A stretch of 64,000 bases of DNA from Sphingomonas sp. (GTDB lineage Bacteria > Pseudomonadota > Alphaproteobacteria > Sphingomonadales > Sphingomonadaceae). Made by a program: the position numbers and the translations under genes. The stretch is taken from contig JAFOMG010000023.1 of assembly GCA_017418975.1 (NCBI GenBank), forward strand, positions 17,095 to 81,094, written 5' to 3'. Below, in pieces: positions 53,592 to 62,915 of this stretch; positions within the stretch are counted from its first letter, which is position 1, and every line of letters begins with the position of its first letter. The notes under the pieces were generated by a model that did not search any database, was not told where the DNA came from, and saw nothing but the letters and a program-made list of their open reading frames with translations.

Positions 53592-56294
53592 ATGGGGATC
53601 CGGGGATTTCTTATCGGCACAGCCAGCGCGATGGCGCTGCTCAGCGGTGCCGCGCATGCACAGACCAGCGACACTGCCCAGCCTGCCGATGACCATGAGA
53701 TCGTCGTCACCGGCTTCCGCGCCTCGCTCGCCCAGTCGATCGAGGCCAAGCGCAAGGCCGATGCGATCATCGACTCGGTCTCTTCGGAAGACGTGGGCAA
53801 GTTCCCGAACACCAATGTCGCCGAGGCGCTGACACTGGTTCCGGGCGTCACCGTCGACCGCGCGTTCGGCCAGGGCGAGAAGGTCTCGATCCTCGGCACC
53901 GATCCGGCGCTGAACCGCACGCTGCTGAACGGCCAGACGGTCGCCTCGGCCGACTGGTTCATCCTCGACAATCCGGGCCGCACCTTCAACTATGCGCTGC
54001 TCGCGCCGCAGCTCGTCAACCGGGTCGACGTCTACAAGTCGCCCGAGCCGCGGATCGACGAGGGCTCGATCGGCGGCACCGTCAACGTGCTCACCCGCAA
54101 GCCGCTCGAGCTGAAGCCCTTCGTGGTGGCCGGCTCGCTCAGCTATCTCTACAACGACCGTTCGAAGAAGGGCGACGTCCAGGGCTCGGCGCTGGTCAGC
54201 TGGCACAATGAGAGCAAGACCCTCGGTCTCCTCGCCTCGTTCCAGCGCACCAAGGACCGGCTGCGCCGCGACGGCCTGGAGAGCTATGGCACGATCAGCG
54301 CCAATTTCTGGAACGGCGCGAACGACGCCAAGACGAGCTCGCTGCCGCAGAGCATGATCCCGGTCGCGCCCAATCCGGCCGACCAGATTACCGGCACGGG
54401 CCAGTGCACCGGCACCTGCGCCACCACGCTGCTGGCCAACCCGAACGCCAAGTTCCCGAACGCGTTCGGCACTTCCTATTTCGAGCAGGGCCGCGAGCGC
54501 CTGACCTATTCGGCGACCGCGCAGTGGAAGCCGGTCGACGAGCTGACGATCACCGCCGACTGGCTGCGCATCGACGCGACCTATGACAATCTCAACCAGT
54601 CGATGTACGCCTTTCCGGGCAATGTCTGGAACAGCGCCGGCCGGCTGACCGGGCTGAACGTGCAGGACGGCATCGTCACTTCGGCGACCTTCAACAACGC
54701 GCTTTCGGTGCTCGACGCGCAGTATCGCGTCGCCGAGATGCATTCGCAGACCTTCCATGGCCAGATCGGCTGGAACGACGTGAAGTGGGACCTGAACGTC
54801 GAGGGCGGCATCTCCGACGCCGATGGCGGCACCAAGAAGCAGGTGTTCCTCGAATTCCTCAACTGGGCGAACTACACGGTCGACATCAGCGGCGCGCCCA
54901 ACCGGCCGGGCACGATCAGCTATGGCAGCAACGTGCTGGGCAACCCGGCGGCGTTCGTCACCGATCCGGGCTGGAGCGGCAACCTGGTCGACAAGCCGAC
55001 CACCGACAAGGAGCGCTACGGCCAGATCGACTTCGGCCTGAAGTTCGACGGCGTGCTGAAGCGCATCCAGCTCGGCTACAAATATCGCAAGCACGAGACC
55101 GGGCAGGAATATGCGGGCATCGCGCTGACCGGGCTGGCGGTGCCGGCGGGCAATTTCAACACCAGCATCGTCAGGGACAATTACCTGTCCGGCTTCGACG
55201 GCATCAACGACCAGATGCGCGGCCGCTTCATCATCGACGGCAATTCGATGGTGAACTATGTGCAGGGCCGCCCGGGCCTGCCGACCCCGTCCAAGTTCGC
55301 CGCTTCGGAATTCACCGCGGGCAACTGGGACATCCAGGAGCAGATCCACGCCTTCTATGCCCAGGCGAACTTCGATGCCGGCGGCTTCCGCGGCAATTTC
55401 GGCGTCCGCTACGTCCACACCGCGACCGACAGCGCGGGCTATGTCTGCAAGCCGGGCGCGATGTGCAACGCCCAGGCCGACTGGGTGTGGCAGACGACCA
55501 AGACCAGCTACGACAATGTCCTGCCGAGCGTGAACATCGTCGCCGATGTGAACAAGAACCTGGTGTTCCGCTTCGCCGCGGCACAGGTGATCGCCCGCCC
55601 GAACTATGCCGACATGACCAATTACTTCTGGCTGTCGGACCAGATCCTCACCGGAGGCGGCGGCAATCCGGACCTGAAGCCCTACAAGTCGAACAACTTC
55701 AACGCGTCGCTCGAATGGTATCTGGCGCCCCGTTCGATCCTGTCCGGCGAAGTGTTCTACAAGGACATCAGCAACTATATCCTGCAGCAGACCTCGCCCG
55801 AGCAGCATTTCAACACCGCCCGGGGCACGGTGACGACCTATCAGATCAGCCGCCCGTTCAACGCGGGCTCGGCCGAGGTGAAGGGCTTCGCCATGGCCTA
55901 TCAGCAGAGCTTCCCGCTCGGCTTCGGCGTGCTGGCCAACTATACCTATTCGGACGGCAAGGCGAGCAACGGCGGCGACCTGCCCTATAATTCGCGGCAC
56001 CAGGCCAGCCTGAGCCCGTTCTTCGAGAGCGGCCCGGTGGCGCTGCGGGCGACCTATACCTGGCGCTCGAAATACTTCACCGGCATCGATCGCGGCGACA
56101 AGATGTACGTTCGCGACAATGCCAATGTGGACGTATCGGCGACCTGGAACTTCACCAAGGAAGTCGGGCTCACCCTGTCGGGCATGAACCTGACCGACAG
56201 CCAATATTATGCCTATGCCAATACGCCGCGCCTGCCGCGCGGCGTGTACAAGACCGGCCGCAAGCTGCTCGCGACGGTCAACGTCAACTTCTGA
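53592..56294 (+). CDS. TonB-dependent receptor for N-acetylglucosamine oligosaccharides (inferred)
   Basis: 900 residues of the Caulobacter/Xanthomonas carbohydrate type. Signal peptide (TASAMALLSGAAHAQ); EIVVTGFRASLAQSIEAKRKA is the characteristic N-terminal region; plug (DVGKFPNTNVAEALTLVPGV; LLNGQTVASADW; VDVYKSPEPRIDEGSIGGTV); barrel ends in RKLLATVNVNF with terminal Phe. The ligand is inferred from its place directly between the nag regulator and the hexosaminidase: chitooligosaccharides or GlcNAc. Ribosome-binding site GGGGATGAGAG. Confidence 0.93.
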   Translation: MGIRGFLIGTASAMALLSGAAHAQTSDTAQPADDHEIVVTGFRASLAQSIEAKRKADAIIDSVSSEDVGKFPNTNVAEALTLVPGVTVDRAFGQGEKVSILGTDPALNRTLLNGQTVASADWFILDNPGRTFNYALLAPQLVNRVDVYKSPEPRIDEGSIGGTVNVLTRKPLELKPFVVAGSLSYLYNDRSKKGDVQGSALVSWHNESKTLGLLASFQRTKDRLRRDGLESYGTISANFWNGANDAKTSSLPQSMIPVAPNPADQITGTGQCTGTCATTLLANPNAKFPNAFGTSYFEQGRERLTYSATAQWKPVDELTITADWLRIDATYDNLNQSMYAFPGNVWNSAGRLTGLNVQDGIVTSATFNNALSVLDAQYRVAEMHSQTFHGQIGWNDVKWDLNVEGGISDADGGTKKQVFLEFLNWANYTVDISGAPNRPGTISYGSNVLGNPAAFVTDPGWSGNLVDKPTTDKERYGQIDFGLKFDGVLKRIQLGYKYRKHETGQEYAGIALTGLAVPAGNFNTSIVRDNYLSGFDGINDQMRGRFIIDGNSMVNYVQGRPGLPTPSKFAASEFTAGNWDIQEQIHAFYAQANFDAGGFRGNFGVRYVHTATDSAGYVCKPGAMCNAQADWVWQTTKTSYDNVLPSVNIVADVNKNLVFRFAAAQVIARPNYADMTNYFWLSDQILTGGGGNPDLKPYKSNNFNASLEWYLAPRSILSGEVFYKDISNYILQQTSPEQHFNTARGTVTTYQISRPFNAGSAEVKGFAMAYQQSFPLGFGVLANYTYSDGKASNGGDLPYNSRHQASLSPFFESGPVALRATYTWRSKYFTGIDRGDKMYVRDNANVDVSATWNFTKEVGLTLSGMNLTDSQYYAYANTPRLPRGVYKTGRKLLATVNVNF

Positions 56295-56317
56295 TCTCCA
56301 ACCTGGTGTAGTGCACT

Positions 56318-56365
56318 GGGGCGGCGGATGGACGAGCGATCGCACCACCGCCGCCCCTTTTTCTT
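56318..56365 (+). terminator. Rho-independent terminator after the nag-locus TonB receptor
   Basis: GGGGCGGCGG (56318-56327) pairs perfectly with CCGCCGCCCC (56348-56357) across a 20-base loop; TTTTTCTT follows. It would make the receptor transcript separate from, or more abundant than, the hexosaminidase-PTS transcript. Confidence 0.75.
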
Positions 56366-56455
56366 ATCCGCGGCGCGGCCTTCCTCGAGCACGCCGCGAT
56401 TGAGCGCGGGGCGAAACCGCCTAAGCTCGCTCGATCCAAGCCGGGAGCCGTCCGC

Positions 56456-58723
56456 GTGATTTCCTGCCGCCTCGCTTTGACCTTCGTCGCCGCGCTCTGC
56501 GCCCCGCTGCCCGCCGCCGCCCAGCAGCTGCCGCGCCTGCTGCCGGTGCCCGCCGAGATGGCGCCCGCCCCGGGCCGTTTCGCGCTCGCCGCATCGACTG
56601 CGATCGTCGTGCCGGCGGACGATGCCGGCGCGCGCGCCGCCGCCGACCGGCTGGCCGAGCTGCTGCGTCTCTCGCGCGGCCTGGCGCTGCGCCCCGCCGC
56701 CGTGTCGCAGCGTCCCGCGATCCGCTTCGTGCGCGCCGCCACCGGCAAGGCGGAGAGCTACCGGCTCGAGATCGGCGCGAACGGCGCCACCATCACCGCC
56801 GGCGACGATGCCGGCCTGCTCTACGGCGCGGTCACGCTGTGGCAGGTGCTGACCCAGGACGGCGGCAAGGGGCCGGTCACCGTTGCCGGCCTCGGCATCC
56901 ATGACGCGCCGCGCTTCGCCTGGCGCGGGCTGATGCTCGACAGCGCCCGCCATTTCCAGTCGCCCGCCTATGTCCGCCAGCTGATCGACTGGATGGCGGT
57001 CAACAAGCTCAACACGCTTCACTGGCACCTGGTCGACGACCAGGGCTGGCGCGTCGAGATCCGCAAATATCCGAAGCTCACCAGCATCTCGGGCTGGCGC
57101 TATCCCGCCACCGCGCCGGGCGCGCCGCCGCTGCCCAGGACCGGCGGCTTCTACACCCAGGCCGAGATCCGGGCGATCGTCGCCTATGCAGCGAAGCGGG
57201 GCATCACCATCGTGCCCGAGATCGAGATGCCGGGCCATGCGCTCGCCGCGATCCGTGCCTATCCCGAGCTGGGCATGGGCGTGCCGATCCCGCCCGGCAC
57301 CGAGAGCGACTGGGGCGTCTTCCCCTGGCTCTACAATGTCGACGACAAGACCTTCGCGTTCCTCGAGGACGTGCTGACCGAAGTGATGGAACTGTTCCCG
57401 TCGCAATATATCCATGTCGGCGGCGACGAGGCGGTGAAGGACCAGTGGAAGGGCTCGCCGGCCATCCAGGCGAAGATCAAGGCGCTGGGCATCAAGGACG
57501 AGACCGCGCTCCAGGCCTGGTTCGTCCACCGCATCGCCGGCTTCCTCCAGGCGCATCACCGCAAGCTGATCGGCTGGGACGAGATCCTCGAGGGCGATGT
57601 GCCCGCCGATGCGACGATCACCTCGTGGCGGGGCATCGAAGGCGCGATCACCGCGGCCAAGGCCGGGCACGACGCGGTGCTGAGCCCGTCGCCGACGCTC
57701 TACATCAATCATCGCCAGGGCCAGGGCCCCGACGAGCCGCCGGGCCGCGGCGACGTGATGGACCTCAGGACCGTCTATGCCTTCGATCCGGCGCCCAGGG
57801 AGATTCCGGCCGAGCAGCAGCATCATATCCTGGGCCTGCAGGCGAATCTGTGGACCGAGCATGTCCGCACCGAAGCGCGCGCCACCTGGCAGATCTTCCC
57901 GCGCGCCAGCGCCGTGGCCGAGATCGGCTGGTCGAAGGCGGATGGGCGCGACTATGCCGATTTCGTCGACCGGCTGGTGCCGCAGATGGACCGGATGAAG
58001 CCGCTGGGCATGACGCCGGCCACCAGCGCCTTCGCGGTGCGCCCGGCGCTCGACTACAAGGCGGGCGAGAAGACCGTGTCGGTCACGCTCGCGAACCAGT
58101 CGGGCCTGCCGATCCGCTACACGACCGACGGCACGCCGGTCACCGCGCGCGCGCCGCTCTATGCCGGCCCGCTCGCGTTGCCGCTGCCGACCCGGCTGCG
58201 CGCCGCGAGCTTCCATGGCACCGCTCCGGTGGGCGGCGCCCTCGACCAGCCGCTCGATGCGCGCAGCGTGCGGTTCCGCAATGACGAGGACCTGAAGACC
58301 TGCTCGCGCAAGGTCGTGCTCGCGCTGGAGGATGATTATCCCGCCGCCGGCAAGCGCGCGGTGTTCCTCACCGACATCTTCGCGCCCTGCTGGCAATGGG
58401 AAGCCGCGCCGGTGGGCGGGGCGAAGGCGATCGCGCTCACCGTCGGGCAGATTCCGTTCAACTTCCAGCTCGGCGCCGATCTCGCGCATGTGAAGATCCC
58501 GCCCTCGGCGACGCCCGAAGGCGAGTTCGAGGTCCGCGCCGGCACCTGCGAAGGCCCGCTGCTCGCGACGCTGCCGCTCGCCGCCGCGGCCGGCAATCCC
58601 GGGCTGACCCGGCTGGTCGCGCCCTTCCCGGTGCGCGCCGGGAACGAGGCCCTGTGCATCCGCACGACCGCCCGGGGCCTCAACCCGATGTGGGCGCTGG
58701 AGTCGGTGGAGCTGGTGCAGTGA
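56456..58723 (+). CDS. Beta-N-acetylhexosaminidase (GH20)
   Basis: 755 residues, GTG start. Signal peptide (LALTFVAALCAPLPAAAQ), so periplasmic or outer-membrane. An N-terminal GH20b-like domain (LPRLLPVPAEMAPAPGRF) precedes the catalytic barrel, FAWRGLMLDSARHFQS and NTLHWHLVDDQGWRVEI. The catalytic pair is HVGGDEAVKDQW (Asp324-Glu325); the aromatic box follows (EILEGDVPADATITSWRG). A C-terminal domain of about 180 residues completes it. Releases terminal GlcNAc from chitobiose and chitooligomers. The stop overlaps the PTS gene (GTGA). Confidence 0.95.
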   Translation: MISCRLALTFVAALCAPLPAAAQQLPRLLPVPAEMAPAPGRFALAASTAIVVPADDAGARAAADRLAELLRLSRGLALRPAAVSQRPAIRFVRAATGKAESYRLEIGANGATITAGDDAGLLYGAVTLWQVLTQDGGKGPVTVAGLGIHDAPRFAWRGLMLDSARHFQSPAYVRQLIDWMAVNKLNTLHWHLVDDQGWRVEIRKYPKLTSISGWRYPATAPGAPPLPRTGGFYTQAEIRAIVAYAAKRGITIVPEIEMPGHALAAIRAYPELGMGVPIPPGTESDWGVFPWLYNVDDKTFAFLEDVLTEVMELFPSQYIHVGGDEAVKDQWKGSPAIQAKIKALGIKDETALQAWFVHRIAGFLQAHHRKLIGWDEILEGDVPADATITSWRGIEGAITAAKAGHDAVLSPSPTLYINHRQGQGPDEPPGRGDVMDLRTVYAFDPAPREIPAEQQHHILGLQANLWTEHVRTEARATWQIFPRASAVAEIGWSKADGRDYADFVDRLVPQMDRMKPLGMTPATSAFAVRPALDYKAGEKTVSVTLANQSGLPIRYTTDGTPVTARAPLYAGPLALPLPTRLRAASFHGTAPVGGALDQPLDARSVRFRNDEDLKTCSRKVVLALEDDYPAAGKRAVFLTDIFAPCWQWEAAPVGGAKAIALTVGQIPFNFQLGADLAHVKIPPSATPEGEFEVRAGTCEGPLLATLPLAAAAGNPGLTRLVAPFPVRAGNEALCIRTTARGLNPMWALESVELVQ

Positions 58724-61176
58724 GCGACGCGGTCACGCTGGTTTCCCCCTTTGCCGGCTGGCTCGCGCCGCTCGACGAAGTGCCCGACGCGGTCTTCGCC
58801 GAGCGGATGATGGGCGACGGCTTCGCGGTCGATCCGGTCGAGGGCGTGCTGCGCGCGCCGGCCCCGGGCGAAGTGATCTCGATCCCGGCGAGCGCGCATG
58901 CGGTGACGCTGCGGCTCGACAATGGCGCCGAGCTGCTGCTCCATATCGGGCTGGAGACGGTCGCGCTGAACGGCAGGGGCTTCGCGGCCAGGGTCGCCCC
59001 CGGCGCGCGGGTGGCGGCGGGGGATCCGCTGGTCGCGTTCGACCTGGACGCGGTCGCCCTGGCCGCCCGCGCGCTGATCACGCCGGTGGTGGTGGCGAAT
59101 CAGGGCTATGCGCTGGCGCTGGAGCCGCTCGGCCGCATGGTGGAAGCCGGTGCGCCGGTCGGGCGCGTCGTGCGCAACGCGCGGGAAGGCGCCATCGCGC
59201 GCGCGGCCTCCGAGGTCACGGCTGAGCGCAGCGTGCGGATTGCCGCCGCCCATGGCATCCACGCCCGGCCTGCCGCGCGCATCGCCGCTGCGCTCAAGCC
59301 CTTCCTCGCCGATGTCGCGCTGCATGTCGCCGATCGCAGCGCCAATGCGCGCAGCACCATCGCGCTGCTCGGGCTGGGCGCGGGCAAGGACGACGAAGCG
59401 CGCATCGTCGCGACCGGCGGCGATGCCCAGGCCGCGGTCGATGCGGTGGCGGAGCTGATCCTCGCCAATTTCCACGAGGCCGCGCACGCCCCGGCGGCCA
59501 GGCCGGCGGTTGCCGCGCACGGCCCGGTCCGTGCCGCGCCCGGCCTCGCCATCGGCCAGGCCTTCCAGCTGCGCGGCGTCGATCTCGACGTGCCGGCCGA
59601 CGGGGCGGGAGCCGCCGCCGAGCAGGCTGCCCTGTCCGGCGCGCTGGCCGCCATCGCCGCCGGCCTGGACGGCGCGCACGGCACCGCCGCCGAGATTGCC
59701 GAGGCGCATCGCGCGCTGCTCGCCGATCCCGAGCTGGCCGCCATCGCCGCCCGCCATGTCGGCGAGGGGCGCAGCGCCGCCTTTGCCTGGCGCGCCGCCA
59801 CGGCCGAAGCCGCCGCCGCGCTGCGCGCCACGGGGGATCCGCTGCTGATCGAGCGCATCGCCGACCTGACCGATCTGGAGCGCCAGGTGATCGCGCGGCT
59901 GCTGGGCGCCACCGCGCCGGCCGCGCCCCTGCTGCCCAAGGGCGCGATCCTGTTCGGCGAGGATCTGTTGCCGTCGCAATTTCTGGGCCTGGACGCGACG
60001 CGCCTCGCCGGCATCTGCACCGCACAGGGCGGACCGACTTCGCATGTCGCGATCCTGGCGGCGTCGGCGGGCGTGCCGATGCTGGTCGCGGCGGGCGAGG
60101 GGGTGCTGGTGATCGCCGACGGCACGCCGGTGATCCTCGATGCGGATGCCGGCACGCTCGCCATCGGCCCCGAAGCCGATGCGCTGGCGGAGGCGAGCGC
60201 GCGCCTTGCGGCCCTGCGCGAGCGCCGCGCCCGCGAACTGGCCGCGGCGCATGCGCCCGCGCATACCGCCGATGGCACCCGCATCGAAGTCTTCGCCAAT
60301 CTCGGCTCGGTTGCCGATGCCGCGGCTGCGGTCAGCGCGGGAGCGGAGGGCTGCGGCCTGCTGCGCACCGAATTCCTGTTCCTCGACCGCGAGACCGCGC
60401 CGAGCGAGGAAGAACAGCGCGAGACCTATTCCGCCGTCGCCGCCACGCTCGGCGAGCGCCCGCTGATCGTCCGCACCCTCGATATCGGCGGCGACAAGCC
60501 GGTGCCCTATCTGCCGATGGACGGCGAGGAGAATCCGGCGCTCGGCCTGCGCGGCGTGCGGCTGACGCTCGCCCGGCCGGACCTGATGCGCGTCCAGCTG
60601 CGCGCCATCCTGCGCGCGGTGCCGGTGGCCCAATGCCGGATCATGCTGCCGATGGTGGCGGACCTGGGAGACTATCGCCCGGTCCGCGCGCTGCTGGACG
60701 AGGTTCGCGCCGAACTCGGCGTGGCGGCGGCGGTGCCGCTCGGCGTGATGATCGAGACGCCCGCCGCGGCGCTGCTCGCCGGGCAGATCGCCGGCGAGGC
60801 CGATTTCCTCTCGATCGGCACCAACGACCTCACCCAATATACGCTCGCCGCCGATCGCGGGAACGCGGCGGTCTCGCAGCGGATCGACGCGATGCACCCG
60901 GCGGTGCTGCGCCTGGTGCGCGAAGTGGGCAGGGGCGCTGCTGCGGCGGGCCGCTGGGCCGGCATGTGCGGCGGCCTCGCGTCCGATCCGCTCGCCGCGC
61001 CGATCCTGATCGGGCTCGGCATCACCGAGCTTTCGGCGACGCCCGCCCAGGTGCCCGCGGTCAAGGCCGCGGTCGCCCGGTTCGACATGGCCGCCTGTAC
61101 CGCGCTCGCCGCGCGTGCCTGCGATGCCCAATCCGCGGACGAGGTCCGCGCCCTAGCCATGGAAGCGTCCGCATGA
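58720..61176 (+). CDS. nagF: PTS EIIA-HPr-EI fusion (multiphosphoryl transfer protein, NagF type)
   Basis: 818 residues, GTG start overlapping the hexosaminidase stop. Three fused PTS modules: an N-terminal EIIA-Glc-like domain (ELLLHIGLETV, phospho-His75), HPr (GIHARPAAR, phospho-His181) and enzyme I (GGPTSHVAILA, phospho-His442; then TEFLFLDR and the PEP-binding barrel VRTLDIGGDKPVPYLPMD, LSIGTNDLTQYTLAADRG). It carries phosphate from PEP to the sugar-specific EIICB. This fusion order matches NagF of Cupriavidus and similar proteins. As all three steps are in one chain, no separate ptsHI genes are needed for this sugar. Confidence 0.95.
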   Translation: MSDAVTLVSPFAGWLAPLDEVPDAVFAERMMGDGFAVDPVEGVLRAPAPGEVISIPASAHAVTLRLDNGAELLLHIGLETVALNGRGFAARVAPGARVAAGDPLVAFDLDAVALAARALITPVVVANQGYALALEPLGRMVEAGAPVGRVVRNAREGAIARAASEVTAERSVRIAAAHGIHARPAARIAAALKPFLADVALHVADRSANARSTIALLGLGAGKDDEARIVATGGDAQAAVDAVAELILANFHEAAHAPAARPAVAAHGPVRAAPGLAIGQAFQLRGVDLDVPADGAGAAAEQAALSGALAAIAAGLDGAHGTAAEIAEAHRALLADPELAAIAARHVGEGRSAAFAWRAATAEAAAALRATGDPLLIERIADLTDLERQVIARLLGATAPAAPLLPKGAILFGEDLLPSQFLGLDATRLAGICTAQGGPTSHVAILAASAGVPMLVAAGEGVLVIADGTPVILDADAGTLAIGPEADALAEASARLAALRERRARELAAAHAPAHTADGTRIEVFANLGSVADAAAAVSAGAEGCGLLRTEFLFLDRETAPSEEEQRETYSAVAATLGERPLIVRTLDIGGDKPVPYLPMDGEENPALGLRGVRLTLARPDLMRVQLRAILRAVPVAQCRIMLPMVADLGDYRPVRALLDEVRAELGVAAAVPLGVMIETPAAALLAGQIAGEADFLSIGTNDLTQYTLAADRGNAAVSQRIDAMHPAVLRLVREVGRGAAAAGRWAGMCGGLASDPLAAPILIGLGITELSATPAQVPAVKAAVARFDMAACTALAARACDAQSADEVRALAMEASA

Positions 61177-62897
61177 GCTTCAGCCCCTCGACTCTGCTCG
61201 CCAAGGCCCAGCCGCTCGGCCGCGCGCTGATGCTGCCGATCGCGGTGCTGCCGATCGCCGCGCTGCTGCTGCGGCTCGGCCAGGCGGACATGCTGAACGT
61301 CCCCTTCATCGCGGCGGCGGGCGATGCGATCTTCTCGAATCTCGGCCTGCTCTTCGCGGCGGGCGTGGCCGTGGGCCTGGCCAGGGAGAATCACGGCGCG
61401 GCTTCGCTGGCCGGCGTGGTCACCTATCTGGTCGCGACCGAGGGGGCCAAGGTGCTGCTCCATCTGCCGCCCGATATTGCCGGCGCCGCCGCGCTGGAAC
61501 AGGCGGCGTGGCGCGCGAAGGAGATCTCCAAGCTCAGCGTTCCGGTGGGCATCTGCTCGGGCATCGTCGCGGGGCTGCTCTACAATCGCTTCCACGCGAT
61601 CCGGCTGCCCGACTATCTGTCCTTCTTTGGCGGCCGGCGCTTCGTGCCGATCGTCTCGGGCCTGGCCGGGCTGGTCTTCGCCGCCGCCTTCGGGCTCGGC
61701 TTCCCCTGGTTCGAGGCGGGGATCGATGCGCTCAGCCGCTGGGTGCTCGGCGCCGGCTCGCTCGGGCTGTTTCTCTACGGGCTGCTCAACCGGCTGCTGC
61801 TGATCACCGGCCTGCACCATATCATCAACAACATCGCCTGGTTCCTGCTGGGCGACTTCCACGGCGCGACCGGCGACATCAAGCGGTTCTTCGCGGGCGA
61901 TCCGACGGCGGGGTCGTTCATGGCCGGCTTCTTCCCGGTGATGATGTTCGGCCTGCCCGCCGCCTGCCTCGCCATGTATCGCAACGCGCTGCCGGAGCGG
62001 CGCAAGGCGGTCGGCGGGCTGCTGCTCAGCCTCGCGCTGACCTCGCTGCTCACCGGGGTGACCGAGCCCATCGAGTTCAGCTTCATCTTCCTGGCGCCGG
62101 TGCTCTACCTGATCCATGCGGTGCTCACCGGCATCGCGATGGTGGTGATGGATCTGCTCGGCGTGAAGCTGGGCTTTGGCTTCTCGGCCGGGCTGTTCGA
62201 CTATGTGCTGAACTATGGCCTTTCCACCCGGCCGCTGCTGCTGATCCCGGTCGGGATCGCCTATGCCGCCATCTATTACTTCGCCTTCAGCTGGTGCATC
62301 CGGAAATTCGACCTCAAGACTCCCGGCCGCGAGCCGATCGAGGCGGTGGCGGATCCGGGCGCGGCCGTCGCCGATCGCGGCACGGCGATTGCAACTGCGC
62401 TGGGCGGGGCGGCGAATATCCGCTCGGTCGATGCCTGCACCACGCGGCTTCGCCTGGTGCTGGCCGACAATGGCATCGCCGACGAGCCGCGCCTCAAGGC
62501 GCTGGGCGCCCGGGGCGTGGTCAAGCTGCGCGACGGCGGGCTGCAGGTGGTGCTCGGGCCGATCGCCGACCAGGTTGCCGCCGAGGTGCGCGCGGCGATC
62601 GGCGGCGGCGTGGCGGCAGCGCCTGCGTCCGCGCCTGCGCCCGCGATGCCGGCGGCGGCGCAGGCCGATACCGGCGGCATCCGCGCCGCGCTCGCCGGGA
62701 CGCAGGTTCGTGCCGTGGCCGCCAATGCGACCCGCGTGCTGATCGACGTCGCGGATCCCGGTGCGGTCGACATTGCCGCGCTGGCCGGTGCGGGCGTGCG
62801 CGCGGCGATGGGCTCCGGCAATCGCCTCCACCTGATCACCGGCCCCGGTGCCGAGGCGCTGGGCGCCCGGCTCAGGAGCGAGCTGCTGCCCGGCTAG
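61173..62897 (+). CDS. nagE: PTS N-acetylglucosamine EIICB transporter (NagE type)
   Basis: 574 residues; ATG overlaps the nagF stop. EIIC has about ten membrane segments and the GlcNAc/glucose-family features GLHHIINNIAWFLLGDFHGA and GVTEPIEFSFIF. EIIB follows with its phosphocysteine in VDACTTRLRL (Cys422). After an Ala/Pro linker (GVAAAPASAPAPAMPAAAQA) there is a second, shorter EIIB-like domain, RAVAANATRVLIDVADPG, in which the cysteine position is Asn518. No EIIA is attached, matching the EIIA at the start of NagF. Imports and phosphorylates GlcNAc to GlcNAc-6-P. Confidence 0.94.
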   Translation: MSFSPSTLLAKAQPLGRALMLPIAVLPIAALLLRLGQADMLNVPFIAAAGDAIFSNLGLLFAAGVAVGLARENHGAASLAGVVTYLVATEGAKVLLHLPPDIAGAAALEQAAWRAKEISKLSVPVGICSGIVAGLLYNRFHAIRLPDYLSFFGGRRFVPIVSGLAGLVFAAAFGLGFPWFEAGIDALSRWVLGAGSLGLFLYGLLNRLLLITGLHHIINNIAWFLLGDFHGATGDIKRFFAGDPTAGSFMAGFFPVMMFGLPAACLAMYRNALPERRKAVGGLLLSLALTSLLTGVTEPIEFSFIFLAPVLYLIHAVLTGIAMVVMDLLGVKLGFGFSAGLFDYVLNYGLSTRPLLLIPVGIAYAAIYYFAFSWCIRKFDLKTPGREPIEAVADPGAAVADRGTAIATALGGAANIRSVDACTTRLRLVLADNGIADEPRLKALGARGVVKLRDGGLQVVLGPIADQVAAEVRAAIGGGVAAAPASAPAPAMPAAAQADTGGIRAALAGTQVRAVAANATRVLIDVADPGAVDIAALAGAGVRAAMGSGNRLHLITGPGAEALGARLRSELLPG

Positions 62898-62915
62898 GCG
62901 CCGGTCCCATGCGGG

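Noticed and set aside
53427-56348. A 973-codon frame antisense to the TonB receptor
   Set aside because: Low-complexity antisense frame; the receptor on the other strand is full length with plug and barrel.
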